From positions 1,666,451,385 through 1,666,515,384 of the forward strand of contig CM062816.1 in NCBI GenBank assembly GCA_031772625.1: a DNA stretch of 64,000 nucleotides, read 5' to 3'. Origin of the DNA: Pinus tabuliformis. Its lineage: Eukaryota > Streptophyta > Pinopsida > Pinales > Pinaceae. The position numbers and the translations under genes were made by a program. Shown here in pieces: positions 20,573 to 32,731 of the stretch (the first letter of the stretch is position 1; each line of letters opens with the position of its first letter). The notes under the pieces were generated by a model. It did no database searches, was not told the DNA's origin, and worked only from the letters and a program-made list of their open reading frames with translations.

Positions 20573-22673
20573 TGATGAGCCTCATCATTGGGTAATTATA
20601 TGGGCCTTAATTCACCTCCTAGCTTAGTCAAACCAACTCTTCTCACACCTTATTACATGTTTTAATTATATTTTGTTTAATGAGATGATTTAAAGTGAGA
20701 TATTATGCCTAGTGAATTAATATGCATTGAATGTAGGTTTGGAAGAGAAAATCAAGGAATTTTAGCAAGACTAAGGTTTGAAACTTGAATGGGACAAGGG
20801 AGAGAGATTATAGGAGGTGAATCCTCGTCATTTACTGCTCCCCCATTCGAATATTGCTCCATTAATCCCACCAACTCGGAGTACAAGCAGCCAAGTCATG
20901 AAGATCAAAAGGCAGTCGAGCAATTGATAGACAAAGAGTTAGTTCATCTCGAGTTTGGGAGCTGAGCCTCCCTAAATTTAAGGAAGTCATTGGGGACTTC
21001 AGTTGTATAAGTAGAGAGGCCTAGAGATTCATTAGGATTTGAATTTTTGTTGTAAGAACTCTAGTTATTTTCGAGCTCAAGACCTGTGGAAGACTTTGAT
21101 GTAATTTTCTGTTTTGGTAATAAGAATGAGCTTTTTCTTGATCCAACTTTGATTTAACTTAGAGGGATGAAGCTCTTGTGTTAGGGACTAACCCTAGCAG
21201 CAAAGGCTCCTATTCTTGTATCTGTATGCTTAGCTTAGTTTCATATATTCATGGTTAAACTATCTTTAGAAGTATTTCATTGCAAGTAGTGTAGATTTGA
21301 CTAATTGTTTATTAGTTTTCTTCCATTTGTGCCTTACTTCAGTAGCAGGTTAGAAGGGATAAAATAAGCACCACAAAGCTGTCAGTAGGTGTCCTCGCCT
21401 CACTTCTTACTTCTAGGATCATCATTTGAGGAAAAGACCCTTATGCAACCCTAAAAAGACAAATTTCCATTTCTTTCATAAGATTTAGAGTTTACTGTAC
21501 TTGAACCAACATTTGATCAATTTTGCAAGTGTAGGATTTCATTGCCATCTCTTCTATATTCATTCTTGTAGTAGATCTCATCCATGATTCCATTTTATTC
21601 AACAATTTCCTCATGCATAAGGTAGATAGTTAGTTCATTAAATTATGCTTTTCTAGCTCATGAGAATTCTTCTTGTTTACATGACTTTTTGGAAATTACA
21701 CATGTTTGATGCAGAGAAGGTGCTTCAGAAGTAGAAGGAGATCTCATAGCAAGAAACCACCTTCCAACTTCATCTACCCATAGGCATTCCTTGTTTTCAT
21801 GAAGACCTTCACCAATTTCATCATTTTACATAGAAATTCCCCCAAGCATGTTAAACAAATCCAACCATCTCCTAAACTTGGTTTTGGGTTCTGAGTGATC
21901 CTAAGCCTTTTCTCACTCCATTTCACCCATAATCCACATTCCCTAAGCCTTTCATCACCTCCAACACCCATCATTTTTCTATCAGTTGTATCCTGTAGAA
22001 ATATAGGGAATCCTATAGGCTTCTAGTACATCCTGTAGGTTTTCCTGTAGTGGTCTGTTTTGAGGCCGAATTGAGGGAAAACCTCTAGGAAGCCACCCAA
22101 GGTCACCCAAGGGTCTCTAAAACCTTCCAACCATCTCCTTAACCTTCCATCCACCCACCAGTATGTCTAATCCACCTGCCACATCACCAAAATAAATTAG
22201 CTTGCACACTTGATTTTTCATGAAAAGCATAAAAAGACAAAACAGATTTCTTACAGTCCTTTACATGCATAACAACGATGTTTGATGTTTTTAACTTCCA
22301 TGCTTAGGACAATAGCATTTTGCTCATGTTAATTTAGCATTATTGCAAAGCATAGCTCTTGGCAGTTAATTAGGAAATGGTGTGCCTTAGCATTGAATTT
22401 TAGTCTTTTTCATTATTACAGTAGATCAACTCTCTCTTAGAGTAGATTTCTATTTCTTTCATCAAGGAACCAAGCTTATTCTGAATCCATAGAAGTCTGG
22501 CTTGAAAACCCTAGTGGTCTCTCACCAGCTAAAAAATGACAAAAGGTAGAACCATCACTTTTACTTGTGTATACAACACTGTCACCTCCAAGTTTGTACG
22601 AACCTTGAGTTGATAAAGTAAAGCTGGTAGCCCAGGAGTTGCAACATTATTGCTGCAATATTGGGGCTCATCA
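20573..22673 (+). repeat. Athila-like 5' LTR
   Basis: Begins TGATGAGCCTCATCATTGGG and ends GGGGCTCATCA. Aligns along its length with 32732-34812. It includes a TATA-like box near 21006 and is followed five bases later by the primer site. Confidence 0.93.
21006..21011 (+). promoter_or_regulatory. Putative LTR TATA box (TATAAG)
   Basis: GTATAAGTAGAGAGGCCTAGAG lies about 430 bases into the LTR and is kept in the 3' LTR near 33165 (TTATAAGTAGAGAGGCC). Position and context fit the start of the R region. Not proven by the sequence alone. Confidence 0.5.
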
Positions 22674-22678
22674 CTTTT

Positions 22679-22696
22679 TGGCGCCGTTTCCGGGGA
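22679..22696 (+). other. Primer-binding site, tRNA-Asp-like type
   Basis: TGGCGCCGTTTCCGGGGA starts five bases after the LTR end. It matches the consensus Athila/Tat primer site except for one base (TTTCC for TTGCC). Confidence 0.85.
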
Positions 22697-22968
22697 GGTG
22701 TCTTAGTAATATGTGATTACCACTTTCTTTCTTCTATTTCTTGTTTCTAATATTGTGCCATTAGTTTCATTTCTGCAAAAGTAATTTAGTTGCTTCCTTT
22801 TTCATTCTACATTCTCTGCTTTCCTTTCCATTTTGTAAGTAAGATTTCAACTCAGTAATTAGTTTTTCATTTAGTCAGTAGTTTTCATTCAATCTGCAAT
22901 TTTAGTTCTACAAAGTACTTGCCAAAGTTTGAAAAAAACACAAAACCAAACCAAAAACATCTCCTTTC

Positions 22969-24480
22969 ATGCCTTGTAGGAATATGGATAACTTAGGGAA
23001 ATTTTTTTCAAATACCCCCACTGCATCAAAGAGCCAACCTTCCCTCTTCTTCGGTGGCTATGAAGTGAAGGAACCCTTAGGTGAGCAACAAGACATATTT
23101 GAAGAATCTATAGGGGAAGAAGTAGAAGAAGAAGAACCCTTTCCTACTGAGCCAATGGCTGAAAACAAAAATGACAGAGGGAATAGAGAGAGAGTTGAGG
23201 GTGCCTTCCCCATTAGGGAAACCAATGGGGACACCAAGATGAAAAATATAAGCCCCTCTGCCCTTCCTCATTTCCATGGCCTGACCGCAGAAGATCTAGA
23301 CACTTTCTTATTTGAGTTTTCTGTTATATGTCGAAACTATGACTACACAAATGATGAGAAGAAGTTGAAACTATTTCCATATACCCTCAAGGATGTAGCT
23401 TTGCGCTAGTTCATGGGTTTACCTGGGGATAACATCACAACTTGGGCTCAGATGCATCAAACCTTCAACAAAAAGTATCAAGACTATTGTAGGTCTAAAT
23501 ATACTAAAGAGGAAATTTTTAGAATGACCTTAGGTAATGATGAATCCCTAGAGGATTATGAAGAAAGATTTCAACTTAGTTACAAAAGGGCTAGGTGCAC
23601 ACCTGACCCTGAGTCACTAAAGCTGGTCCTACTTAGACGAGTAAGGGAAGACCTTTTGGATACCCTACACTTTTTTGGTAGGAGGAGATATATACCAGTT
23701 ACCCTATGAGGATATCAAGAATGTCTTTAGAAACCATTCTAGGGAAGCTACGAAATAGGGTAGGGGAAGTCAACCTATGGTCAGTACATCCTCTTCCAAT
23801 TCATCCATCAAGGGTGAAATTGGAAACATGATGGAAGACTTCAAGAGTGAGATGTTGTAAACCCTTGCCTTACAGATGGACACTATTTACATTAGGATAA
23901 AGAAGGAGGAAGAAGAGAGAGCCTTGGCCATTTTTTGTCCTAGATGCACTAGGAGGCACCCTAGGAATGAATGTCCATTGAATTCTATTGAAATTTCCTC
24001 GGTTTGTGAAGAAAACCAGTCCACATAAAAGTGCCCTTCTTTGTTTGGACTCAAAGTTGTATATCAAGGAGCTGAAGGGGTCGCTGAGCAGCTCTGCTAC
24101 ATAAACCAAAGGAGACCTCATGGGCCTAGGCCATACTAGCAGGGCATGCAAGGGTCATCCCATGCATATTACAACCCCAACCAGACGACATCCATAACTT
24201 CTTTGGGACCCCTTGCTCATCCTTCCTGGTCTACACCTCCTCCTTGGTCCTTTGCATCTCAGTATCATTCCTAGCTAGTTATTTCAACCATATGCTCCAT
24301 CACAACCTCAGTGGAATGCACCGCCCCTGGGGTGGAGGCCCCAGTACAACAATGTTCCTGCTTTATTTCCTTCACCACCTACCCAACCATAACTGTTACA
24401 CTTTGCTCCACCTAAGCAACCCCAGATGCTTGCCCAACCAAATCCAAACCTGAACAATAGACAGGCACAACAAGTATACA
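22969..24480 (+). pseudogene. gag: Gag of the Athila-like element
   Basis: The reading starts at ATG 22969. It has an acidic Glu-rich stretch, then the gag core: SALPHFHGLTAEDLDTFLFEF, a KLKLFPYTLKDVALR block, and ESLEDYEERFQLSYKRA. A TAG replaces the Trp of the conserved ALRWF-type motif (23407-23409), and a frameshift lies near 23670 (LLDTLH then a shift). A zinc-knuckle-like CPRCTRRHPRNEC is near 23937-23975. A Pro-rich tail with several stops follows. Gag would form the particle and bind RNA. At least five stops and one frameshift show it is dead. Confidence 0.85.
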
Positions 24481-24840
24481 GTGGAGAGACGTCATATCTA
24501 GCTTATGTTGTGGAGATCCAGTAAATTAACCTGAGATCTGGAAGAGTTCTACTAGATAACAAACCTCCACCTCCACCTAGGGAGGTTGAATAAGAAAGAG
24601 AGGAAAGCATTCTTAAAGTAAATCCACCCTTTCCTGAGAGATTAACTCAACCACTCCAGCTTACCCCAGAAGAGACTGAACTTCTAGGAGAATTGAAAAA
24701 CCTATGTGTCAAGATTCCACTTCTCCAATCTATCAAATATGTACCTATTTACAACAAGTTGATTAAGGAGAAGTGCTTCAAGCATCCAGGGAGGCAAAGA
24801 AGAGATGCCCCTACCATTAATGTCATTGGACAGTTATCCG

Positions 24841-26997
24841 ACTTAATGATGGGGTAGGCAATTTGTCTAAAGTATTTGGAACCTGGGAGCCCTGTAGTAG
24901 ATGTGCACATCAATGGAACCATTGTCCCACACACTTTGATTGATCTTGGAGCTTCCATTAATGTGATGACCAAGGACACCATGCTCAAGCTCAACCTCCA
25001 AGGTTCATTGAGAAAGACCACAACAGTTCTGCAACTTGCAAACCACTCCACAGTGACCCCTGAGGGGATTATGGAGCATGTCATGGTCTCCATTCACTCT
25101 TGGGAGTACCCTACATATTTCCTAGTTCTCCATCCTAAGGCTAAGATTACTGGTTACCCTCTCACCCTTGGGAAGCCCTAGTTGGCCACTGTCGATGCTT
25201 ACATCAGCTGCAGAGCTCGGAATATGACCATCAAGAATGGGCATATGTCTAAGTGGTTAGTTGTATACCCTCCTACTTAGCCATCTCTAGAACGTGATTT
25301 ACCTTTATGGCTAGAAGAGGAGGAAGAGGATGAAGTTTATTCTACCCAACTGTATACCTTAGAAACAACCATGGGAGGAGGACAACAGGATGAAGATGAT
25401 TTGATTGAACACCTTCTCCAAAGTAAAACTCCCAGTACATTGTCCCTAGAAGAAGTAGTAAAGGAAACCCAAAACAACCATCCAATTAATTTGTACTTGG
25501 CCGATTCCAACCCTCTCCGTGTCAAAACCATAGAATTTGGCCCTGAGAGAACTTTGAAAATCAATCCATCTCTTTCTGTTCTCCAAGAGGAGAAGTTGTG
25601 CAACATGCTAAAGTAACATCTTGTTGCCTTCACTTGGAGTTACAAAGAAATGAAGGGAGTACACCCCTCAGTGTCTACTCGCCACATTTACATCAAAGAA
25701 GGTTGCAAGCCAATCTGACAACCCCAAAGGAGGATGAATCCAACTCTTAAAGATATAGTCAAAGAAGAACTGGAAAAATTTCTAGATGAAAGGTTCATTT
25801 ATCCTATCTCTGACAGTGAGTGGGTCTCTCCTTTGGTGTTAATTCCTAAGAAAAATGGTAAGTGGAGGATTTGTGTCGATTACGGGGAATTGAACAAAGC
25901 TGCAATGAAGGACCATTTCCCTTTACCTTTCATCGACCAAGTGCTAGATGGTCTGGCAGGGAAAAAGTTTTTCTCTTTCCTAGATGGATTCAGCGAGTAC
26001 AATCAAATCTAGATCAGCACAGAGGACCAGGATAAAACCAACTTCACTTGTCCTTGGGGCACTTTTTGCTATAGGGTCCTTCCTTTTGGCCTATGGAATG
26101 CTCCTACCACTTTCCAAAGAGTAGTCCTGAGTATCTTTGCCGAGTTAGTCCATGATGCGGTAGAAATTTATATGGATGATTTTACACCTTACGGATCTGA
26201 TTTCCATGAGGCTCTATCCAACCTAGGTAAAGTACTGCACAAATGCATTGAAATGAACCGTCTCTCAGTCCCGAAAAATGTGAATTCTTGATGACTACAG
26301 GGACCGTGCTGGGTCATTCATATCTTAGCAAGGACTACAGGTAGACCCAAACAAAATAGCTATCACCCAAAGGGTCCCACCTCCTCAAAAGAAAAGAGAT
26401 GTCAGAAGTTTCCTAGGGTTAGCTGGATACTACCGAAGGTTCATAAAGGACTTCAGCAAGTTGGCCTCTCCTTTATTCAGGTTGTTGGCCAAAGAGTCTG
26501 AGTTTATATGGTCAAAAAGTTGTCAAGAGGCCTTGGACATCCTGAAGAACAAGTTAACCACTACACCGATTCTCCGACGCCCAAATTGGGCCCTTCATTT
26601 TCATATTCATGTTGATGCCTCACATAAAGCCATAGGAGTAGCCCTAGGTTAGATAGATGAAAAATTTCCTTATGCTATTTACTTTATCAATAAGAATCTG
26701 TCAAAGGTCAAATTGAACTACACAGTGACTGAAAAGGAGCTCCTGGTTGTTGTGCATTCATTGAACAAATTTAGGCATTATATTACAGGCTAACAAATAT
26801 TTTTCCATACTGAACATGCTACAATCAAATATTTAATGAATAAACCTGATGTGAATGCTCGTATTATAATATGGTTACTTTTATTACAGCAGTTTGATCT
26901 AACTATTGTTGATAAGCCTGATAAGGAAAATGTTGTTGCAGGCTTTTTGTCCAGATTAACTTTTCCTGCAGGTGAGGAGGGAATGGTTGATGACTAG
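24841..26997 (+). pseudogene. pol: Protease, reverse transcriptase and RNase H of the Athila-like element
   Basis: The protease lies around 24876-25260 (HTLIDLGASINVMTKDTM, with DLGAS for DTGAS), broken by a TAG after LGKP. After a linker the RT runs 25734-26300: FIYPISDSEWVSPLVLIPKK, RICVDYGELNKA, FFSFLDGFSEYNQI then TAG, PWGTFCYRVLPFGLWNAP, and the intact catalytic box YMDDF near 26170. A frame break near 26285 is followed by RNase H (26461-26995) with [37 protein letters not shown] and the end FLSRLTFP. Stops there are mostly TAG. This would copy element RNA into DNA. Confidence 0.88.
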
Positions 26998-27198
26998 TTA
27001 CCTTATGAGAACTTTTTCTCCATTTCAGTTCTCTCTCCATGGTTTGCTAACATAGAAAACTAGTTTGTATCTACACAGTTCCCACCGAACTTGTCCTCCA
27101 AAGAGAAAAGCAAGATTATAAGGAAGAGCACCCCCTTCACTTAGATTGGGGCAATCTCTTCAAACTTGGCCCAGATCAAATCCTGAGAAGGTATGTCA

Positions 27199-28369
27199 GG
27201 GAGGAGGAAGTCTTTGACATCCTTCTGACTTGTCATGATGGGCCTTGTGTAGGTCACTTTGTAGTAAAGAGGACAACATTCAAAGTGTTACAAGTAGGAT
27301 ATTACTGGCCCACTCTTCATCAGGATGTGAAAAGATATACCAGTTAGTGTGGTCAGTGCCAAAGGATCGGAAAGCCTACTCCAAAGGATGAAATGTCGTT
27401 GTAGCCTCAAGTGACTTTTGAGCCATTTGAAAAGTGGGGCATGGAGTTCATTGGACATATTGACCCTCCTTCCAAGAAAAAAAAGTACATCATTGTGTGC
27501 ACTGACTATCTCGCTAAGTGGGCTAAAACCAAGGCAATTAAGGCAACAACAGAGGAGAAGGTAGCTGAGTTCTTAAGGGAGAATGTATTTTACAAATTTG
27601 GGTACCCTAGAGAGCTGGTCACTGATCAAGGTAGCCAATTTACCTCCAAAATGATTGAAGACTTGCTCAGCTAGCACAAGATCAAGCATATAACCTCCAC
27701 TCCTTATCACTTACAAGCTAATGGGCAAGTGGAGGTGACCAACAGAGCGTTGGAGGGCATATTAACCAAAGTGGTTAATAGCAGTAGGAAAGATTGGGAA
27801 GAAAGACTAGTTGAGGCCACCTAGGCCTATAATACCACCCAGAAGACCACCACTAGATTCACACCCTATGAGTTGGTCTATGGGAAAAGTCCCTGTTGTC
27901 CATCGAGTTTGAGTATAACACATTGAGGATGGCAGCCCAACTAGATCTAGATCTCAGCAGTGCACAAAAAGAGAGATTTCTCCAGTTGAATGGTTTAGAT
28001 GAGTTCAGAATGCAAGCCCTCCTACACACAGAGGTAACCCAACTTCAGAGGAAGATCTGGCATGATAAGAACATCAAGGATAAGCAATTTCAAGAAGGTG
28101 ATTGGGCTTTGTTATATGATTCCAGATATAAATACTTTAAGGGAAACTTAAGGACAAGATGGCTAGGGCCTTATGTTATAGAAAGATGTCATGATAATGG
28201 TTCAGTGCAGATCAGAACCATAGATGTAGAGGCCATTCCTTTACTTGTTAATGGACACAAATTGAAAGTTTACAAAATACCATTGTCAAAGCAAGAGTTC
28301 ATTTATGGTATCAATAAAGCAATTATGGTAATGGAGCAAGTCTCAGCTCTTGCCTCATCAAGTCACTGA
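27199..28369 (+). pseudogene. int: Integrase of the Athila-like element
   Basis: A zinc-binding segment (LTCHDGPCVGHF, then CGQCQRIGKP) is followed by the catalytic core: KWGMEFIGHIDPPS (Glu where the first Asp of the DDE triad is usual), LVTDQGSQFTS (second Asp), and HLQANGQVEVTNRALEG (Glu). The C-terminal domain, 27896-28369, has DWALLYDSRYKYFKGNLRTR and LGPYVIERCHDNGSVQIRT. TAG stops occur at several Trp/Gln positions and a frame break lies near 27890. The stop of the last segment is TGA at 28367-28369. Confidence 0.87.
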
Positions 28370-28390
28370 GAAGAAAAAATGAGACTCAGG

Positions 28391-28570
28391 TGAAAACCTC
28401 CATGAGGCACCTGAGTCCCACTATTGGGTTGAAAACCTCTTGGGGTGGCTGAATGGTGTCAGAAAAAAGAGAAAAAAAAAAGAAAGAGAAAATGAAAAGC
28501 TCTCTGGGTGAAAACCTCTCTTGGGGTGCCCAGGGAAAATAGCTAGGATGAAAACCTCTTAGAGGTAGAC
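28391..28570 (+). repeat. Four spaced copies of a GGNTGAAAACCTC unit after integrase
   Basis: GAAAACCTC occurs at 28392, 28431, 28510 and 28550. Each is preceded by GG(G/A/T)T and three are followed by a G-rich TNGGGGTG- or AGAGGTAG-like segment. The spacing (39, 79 and 40 bases) suggests a unit of about 40 bases with one unit degraded. Purine-rich filler (AAAGAAAGAG) separates them. No coding sense is seen. Confidence 0.7.
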
Positions 28571-30053
28571 TAGTTGTTTTCAAAAAAAAAAAGAAAGAGA
28601 GAAAAAATCATGAAAATTTCTATTTGCAGGTTAGCAAGGAGGATGATCAAAGAATAGAGGAGAATAAAAAAGGAACCTATTCCACTCCAATGTCTATTTT
28701 TCCACCCATTGTCATTCATCACTCCACCATTTATTACATTTTTTCTATAATTTGCTTCAGTTTACAAGGGAACTCTGTTTTCTACTGGATCCCCTGAAAA
28801 CCTACAAGATGATCCTGTAGGAATTACAGTGGCTCGAGAATCCTACAGAAAGTGACCCTAGGATGCGAAATTGACTTGCCATGTCAAAATAATAACATCC
28901 CTACATCACAACTTCATTACCATACCTGTCTCCACTTCATCACCCCTACATTCACCATTTAAAAAAAAAAAAAAATCAGTCTTCAAGAGAAAACACAGAG
29001 AGAGAAAATGAAACAGAGAGCAGAAGGGAGTAACACCTGAGTATTTCTCATTCTCCACAATCCTATTCTTCATCTCAGTCCATGTCATCATCCTCAAAAT
29101 CCCAGTAGAAGAAATGATTAGAAATTCCAAGGGAGAAGCAGCGATAGGACATCCTGTAGTAGCCTGTCCCATAGAATACCAATCATGATTGTAGCAAGCT
29201 TCTAGCATGAATATCCAAGGGTAGAAAAAGCTCCAGAGTAGAAGCAACACCATCATCTTCAACACTAGGTACTTGCACATCGAGGGAACCATCAAAAGAA
29301 AAAGAAAAAAGGAAAGAAAGGAGAAATAGCATGCAGCCAACACACAACAAGCACCTCGGATCTTCAAAAACTGCAGCAAGGTATTAGCACCATAGGTAAG
29401 TATCTCGCTTCACTCTCTCATTTTCATAATGTAGTCAAAATATGTAAAGATTTATGAGCAAGTCAATTTATAAGTGAAAGGTGGCCAGTTAACTTGGACA
29501 CCTTCATTCAGTCAACAAAGACAAAACAATTGGTCCTCCCACACGTGGCAACAGTCAAGTCAAGAAAAGAAAGGAGAAGGACAAAAGAAGTTAAGTCTAC
29601 AGATGCATGAAGTGGGAGTTGATTACGAGGAGAGGGGAATGATGAGGAAGTAGTGGGGACCAACGGTCCAAAAATGGAAAATGTACCTCAGCTTCCAACA
29701 CACCACCTCACCCAACTCTACCATAAGAGGAAATAATCATCGATCCCCATGCACTCATGCATTTATTTCCTTGAGGATCACTCTAGCAAATTTGCCCTCA
29801 TACCCAGACAACCTACAGAAGAGGAAAATTCCATCTTTCTCCTGCGTAGGACTTCCTACACGATTACATAGGAAATCGTACAGGATCGCACAAGAATCCT
29901 ACAGGATACAGACAAACAGTCTACAAGATTGGTCGAGAGGCATTTCAGAGGGGAAAACATGGGGGTTGGTTACAAGAAACACTATGAGGAGGTAGGCTCT
30001 ATAATTACTTCCCTTTTTCAAAGTGAATTGAATATAAAATCCCCTATTATTGA
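28571..30053. other. Athila-like non-coding interval between integrase and the 3' ORF
   Basis: About 1.5 kb with purine-rich runs, two poly(A)-like tracts (28579-28590 and 28959-28976) and no recognisable domain. Open frames on either strand here show no family motifs. Such a long spacer before a 3' ORF is typical of Athila elements. Confidence 0.6.
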
Positions 30054-32691
30054 GTGAATTTGGCAGCTGTGGAAGAGAATTGTCTCCATAGTTATTTCAG
30101 TTATTTACTTTTGCATTTAAAAATTGTATTAGCCATCTCAGCTCCTCAAAATTCACCAACCAAAATGACAGGGGGGTTTAATAGAAGGGAACCCATTAAC
30201 ACTGTGATAATCCACCAACACCCTAAGGTGTTAGAAATACTCACAAGGCATAATTGGATGGGGTATTTTGAAAAATTAAGAGGGTATGATGATGAAGTGG
30301 CCTGAGATTTTGCTCTCTCCCTCATTCCACCGACCATAGTCCATGCCACTGTTGTGGTGAGAGACATCTCCATACAGCTCACCCCTGAACTCATAATTAG
30401 AATTACCACACTTTCCCTAGGAGTGCCTTGGAGAAAGGAAGACAAGGGAGATAGTTAGACTACCAAGAAGAAATTCTTTTTAGAGGGTGAGGAGCCCATT
30501 GAGGACAAGAATGGAGTAAGGAGAACAAGCCTACCATATCCCTAGAATGAGGTGAGATACCACCTTATCAAATACATATCATGTGAGGGTAGGTATAGTG
30601 TGGTTTATGGATATCACTTTAGGCTTCTAGAAGAATTGAGGCTTGGAGCAGAAACACCTCCTCACCATAGGCTCAACATACCATATCTTCCTTCTGCAAT
30701 CACTGATAGACACGAGCATAAAGGTGTAGGAGGGAAGCCCCCAATAGTTAGCTCACCATGGATTAATTAGAATCATTATAGAATATGCCCACCACAACCT
30801 CAAAATTCCTATCCAATGGTCAATTTTTAGAGACATGCAGACAAAGGAGGATATCAAAGCCCTCACATATGATGTTATTCCTACTATCGGTGAGAAGGAT
30901 GAAGATGATATAGATGAGGGGAGATATGAGGAAGAATAAGAGAAGGAAGAGAAAGAGGATGATCAAGAAACAGAAGAAGATGAAACTAATAAACAAGATG
31001 AGGATCTACAAGGAGAAGGAGAAGGGAAAGACATAGGAGAATAGGACAAGGAGAAAGAGGGGGAAGAAGATAAGGAGGAGTCACCTAGGGTGTCTCTAGA
31101 ACCCACTGAGAGAGAAGCATCAACTGCCCTCACTGCTCTTAGCATCCTTATCAGACAAGAATGAACTGAGGCAGACCCCCTTATATTTCAGAACAAGGAA
31201 AAGCACAAGGATAAGGCAGGGGAAACCCCAAACTCCAACCAAAATTCCCATTGTAATTGAGGAATCACCTAAACAACATGAGAAAATGCTTCATCCTATG
31301 AAAACTCAAGAAAGAGGATCCTCAGCACAAACCTCCCTTAAGTATCCTATCACCTATGTGAGAAGGCCTATAACTAGATCCACCTCATCCAAAGGAAAAG
31401 AAATCCTACAAGATACACAACAAGACCTACAGGAAGAAGAAGTAATCCTACAAGCAACTCTGCTAAACTTACAAGAGACTTAAAAATTGGATAAGGAGGG
31501 AAGCCTATAGCAAGAGACTAAAGAAGAGGACCCAGAGCTAAGGGAACCTAGTCCCCAACCTAACCTTGACTCCTACTACAGATTTATTGAAGGGGGCAGG
31601 CTCATTCCACAAAAATTTTCTATTCCATTATTCTTTGAGCTTGAGAAGGAGAGAGCCAAAACTCATAGATGAATGTAGATTGCCAAGTCCAAGGGGGTGG
31701 AGGACATTGGTCACATAGAGGAGAAGCTCAAGGAGATGGGTAGAGAACTAAGTAGCTTGAGAGACAGAGAGGCCATAATGAAAAATTAGTTAGAGACAGA
31801 AAATGCATGGTTGAAAGGACAACTGCAAGAAAGAGAGAATCAATTGGCATCCATGGTCAGTCTCTCTTTGGAAGCAATCCAGTGTAGGATGCCAGCTAAA
31901 TCCTATGCCCTATACCTTAAGGAACAATGGTTGCAGTTCCAAATCAAGACCCTAGCACAGAGAGGCACTATGCCATTTCAGGATTATAGACAGTTCATTG
32001 ATCTTTGTGATCAAAGTACATTGGAAGATAGGGCCAATATGTCTGAGTTTTATTTGCATAACATGGCCTTAACAGACATGAATGTATGGGACCCTAATGC
32101 CAAGCTAGGAGATTTACAGTTGATGGCTTTGGCATCATGGATGAACCATGAGGAAGCAAGGGCTGCAGAAATGAAGAAGATATTGGAAAGAGAACAAACA
32201 GAGCCTCTTATGATCAGAGCTGAGTAGTCCAATCCAATGGCCCTCATCAGTACACATAATTTAATTGCAAATGATCCTTAGCTTGCACCTAGGTATCTTG
32301 CTTCCCAAGAGCAAGAAATTACACATTTTGAGGACATGTTCAGGTTGTTAGGGGATGATAGCATGCAAGCTTGCCTGAGGAGATGGAACACATTTCCATA
32401 CAATTTAAAGATAAGAGAGTACCACTCTCCTCAAAGAATGAGAGAAGCACTGAACATGACACCCATGTACAAGCAATCTATTCAAAGGCTCAAAGTCAAT
32501 TGGATTGGCTTGAGACTCAGTCCACCACTGCTCTTAGGGATGCTAGAAGGAAGGAAGGAAGAAGAAGAAAGGAGGCAGTGGGAGGAGGTAGAAAAGAAGG
32601 CAGGTTTCTATGCACAAGAAGAGGAAACCACAACAGAGGCATGGGATGTCAGGAAGCCACTAGAGCTATGAAATACATGGATATTTATTGA
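30054..32691 (+). pseudogene. Extra 3' ORF of the Athila-like element: plant-transposon-type domain plus acidic and coiled-coil region
   Basis: From 30054 the reading contains GGFNRREPINTVIIHQHP, then ILTRHNWMGYFEKLRGYDDE. After a TGA it continues with FALSLIPPTIVHATVVVRD and EGRYSVVYGYHFRLLEEL. This resembles the putative plant transposon protein domain common in such 3' ORFs. Next come a Glu/Lys/Asp-rich stretch (30890-31100), a broken linker, and helical charged segments 31811-32227 (MKGQLQERENQLASMVSLSL) and 32336-32691. In Athila elements this place is often called env-like. I see no signal peptide or membrane segment here, so an envelope role is not supported. Many stops and frame changes. 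Confidence 0.65.
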
Positions 32692-32731
32692 GTTTCTCAT
32701 AGGATGAGAAACACTTTCAGTAGTGGGGTGA

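Noticed and set aside
28906..29379. 157-codon minus-strand frame with hydrophobic stretches
   Set aside because: Derived from A/G-rich plus-strand runs (poly-F/L on the other strand); not a credible membrane protein.
30054..32691. Envelope gene in the Athila-like element
   Set aside because: No signal peptide, membrane anchor or cleavage site can be seen in the decayed reading.
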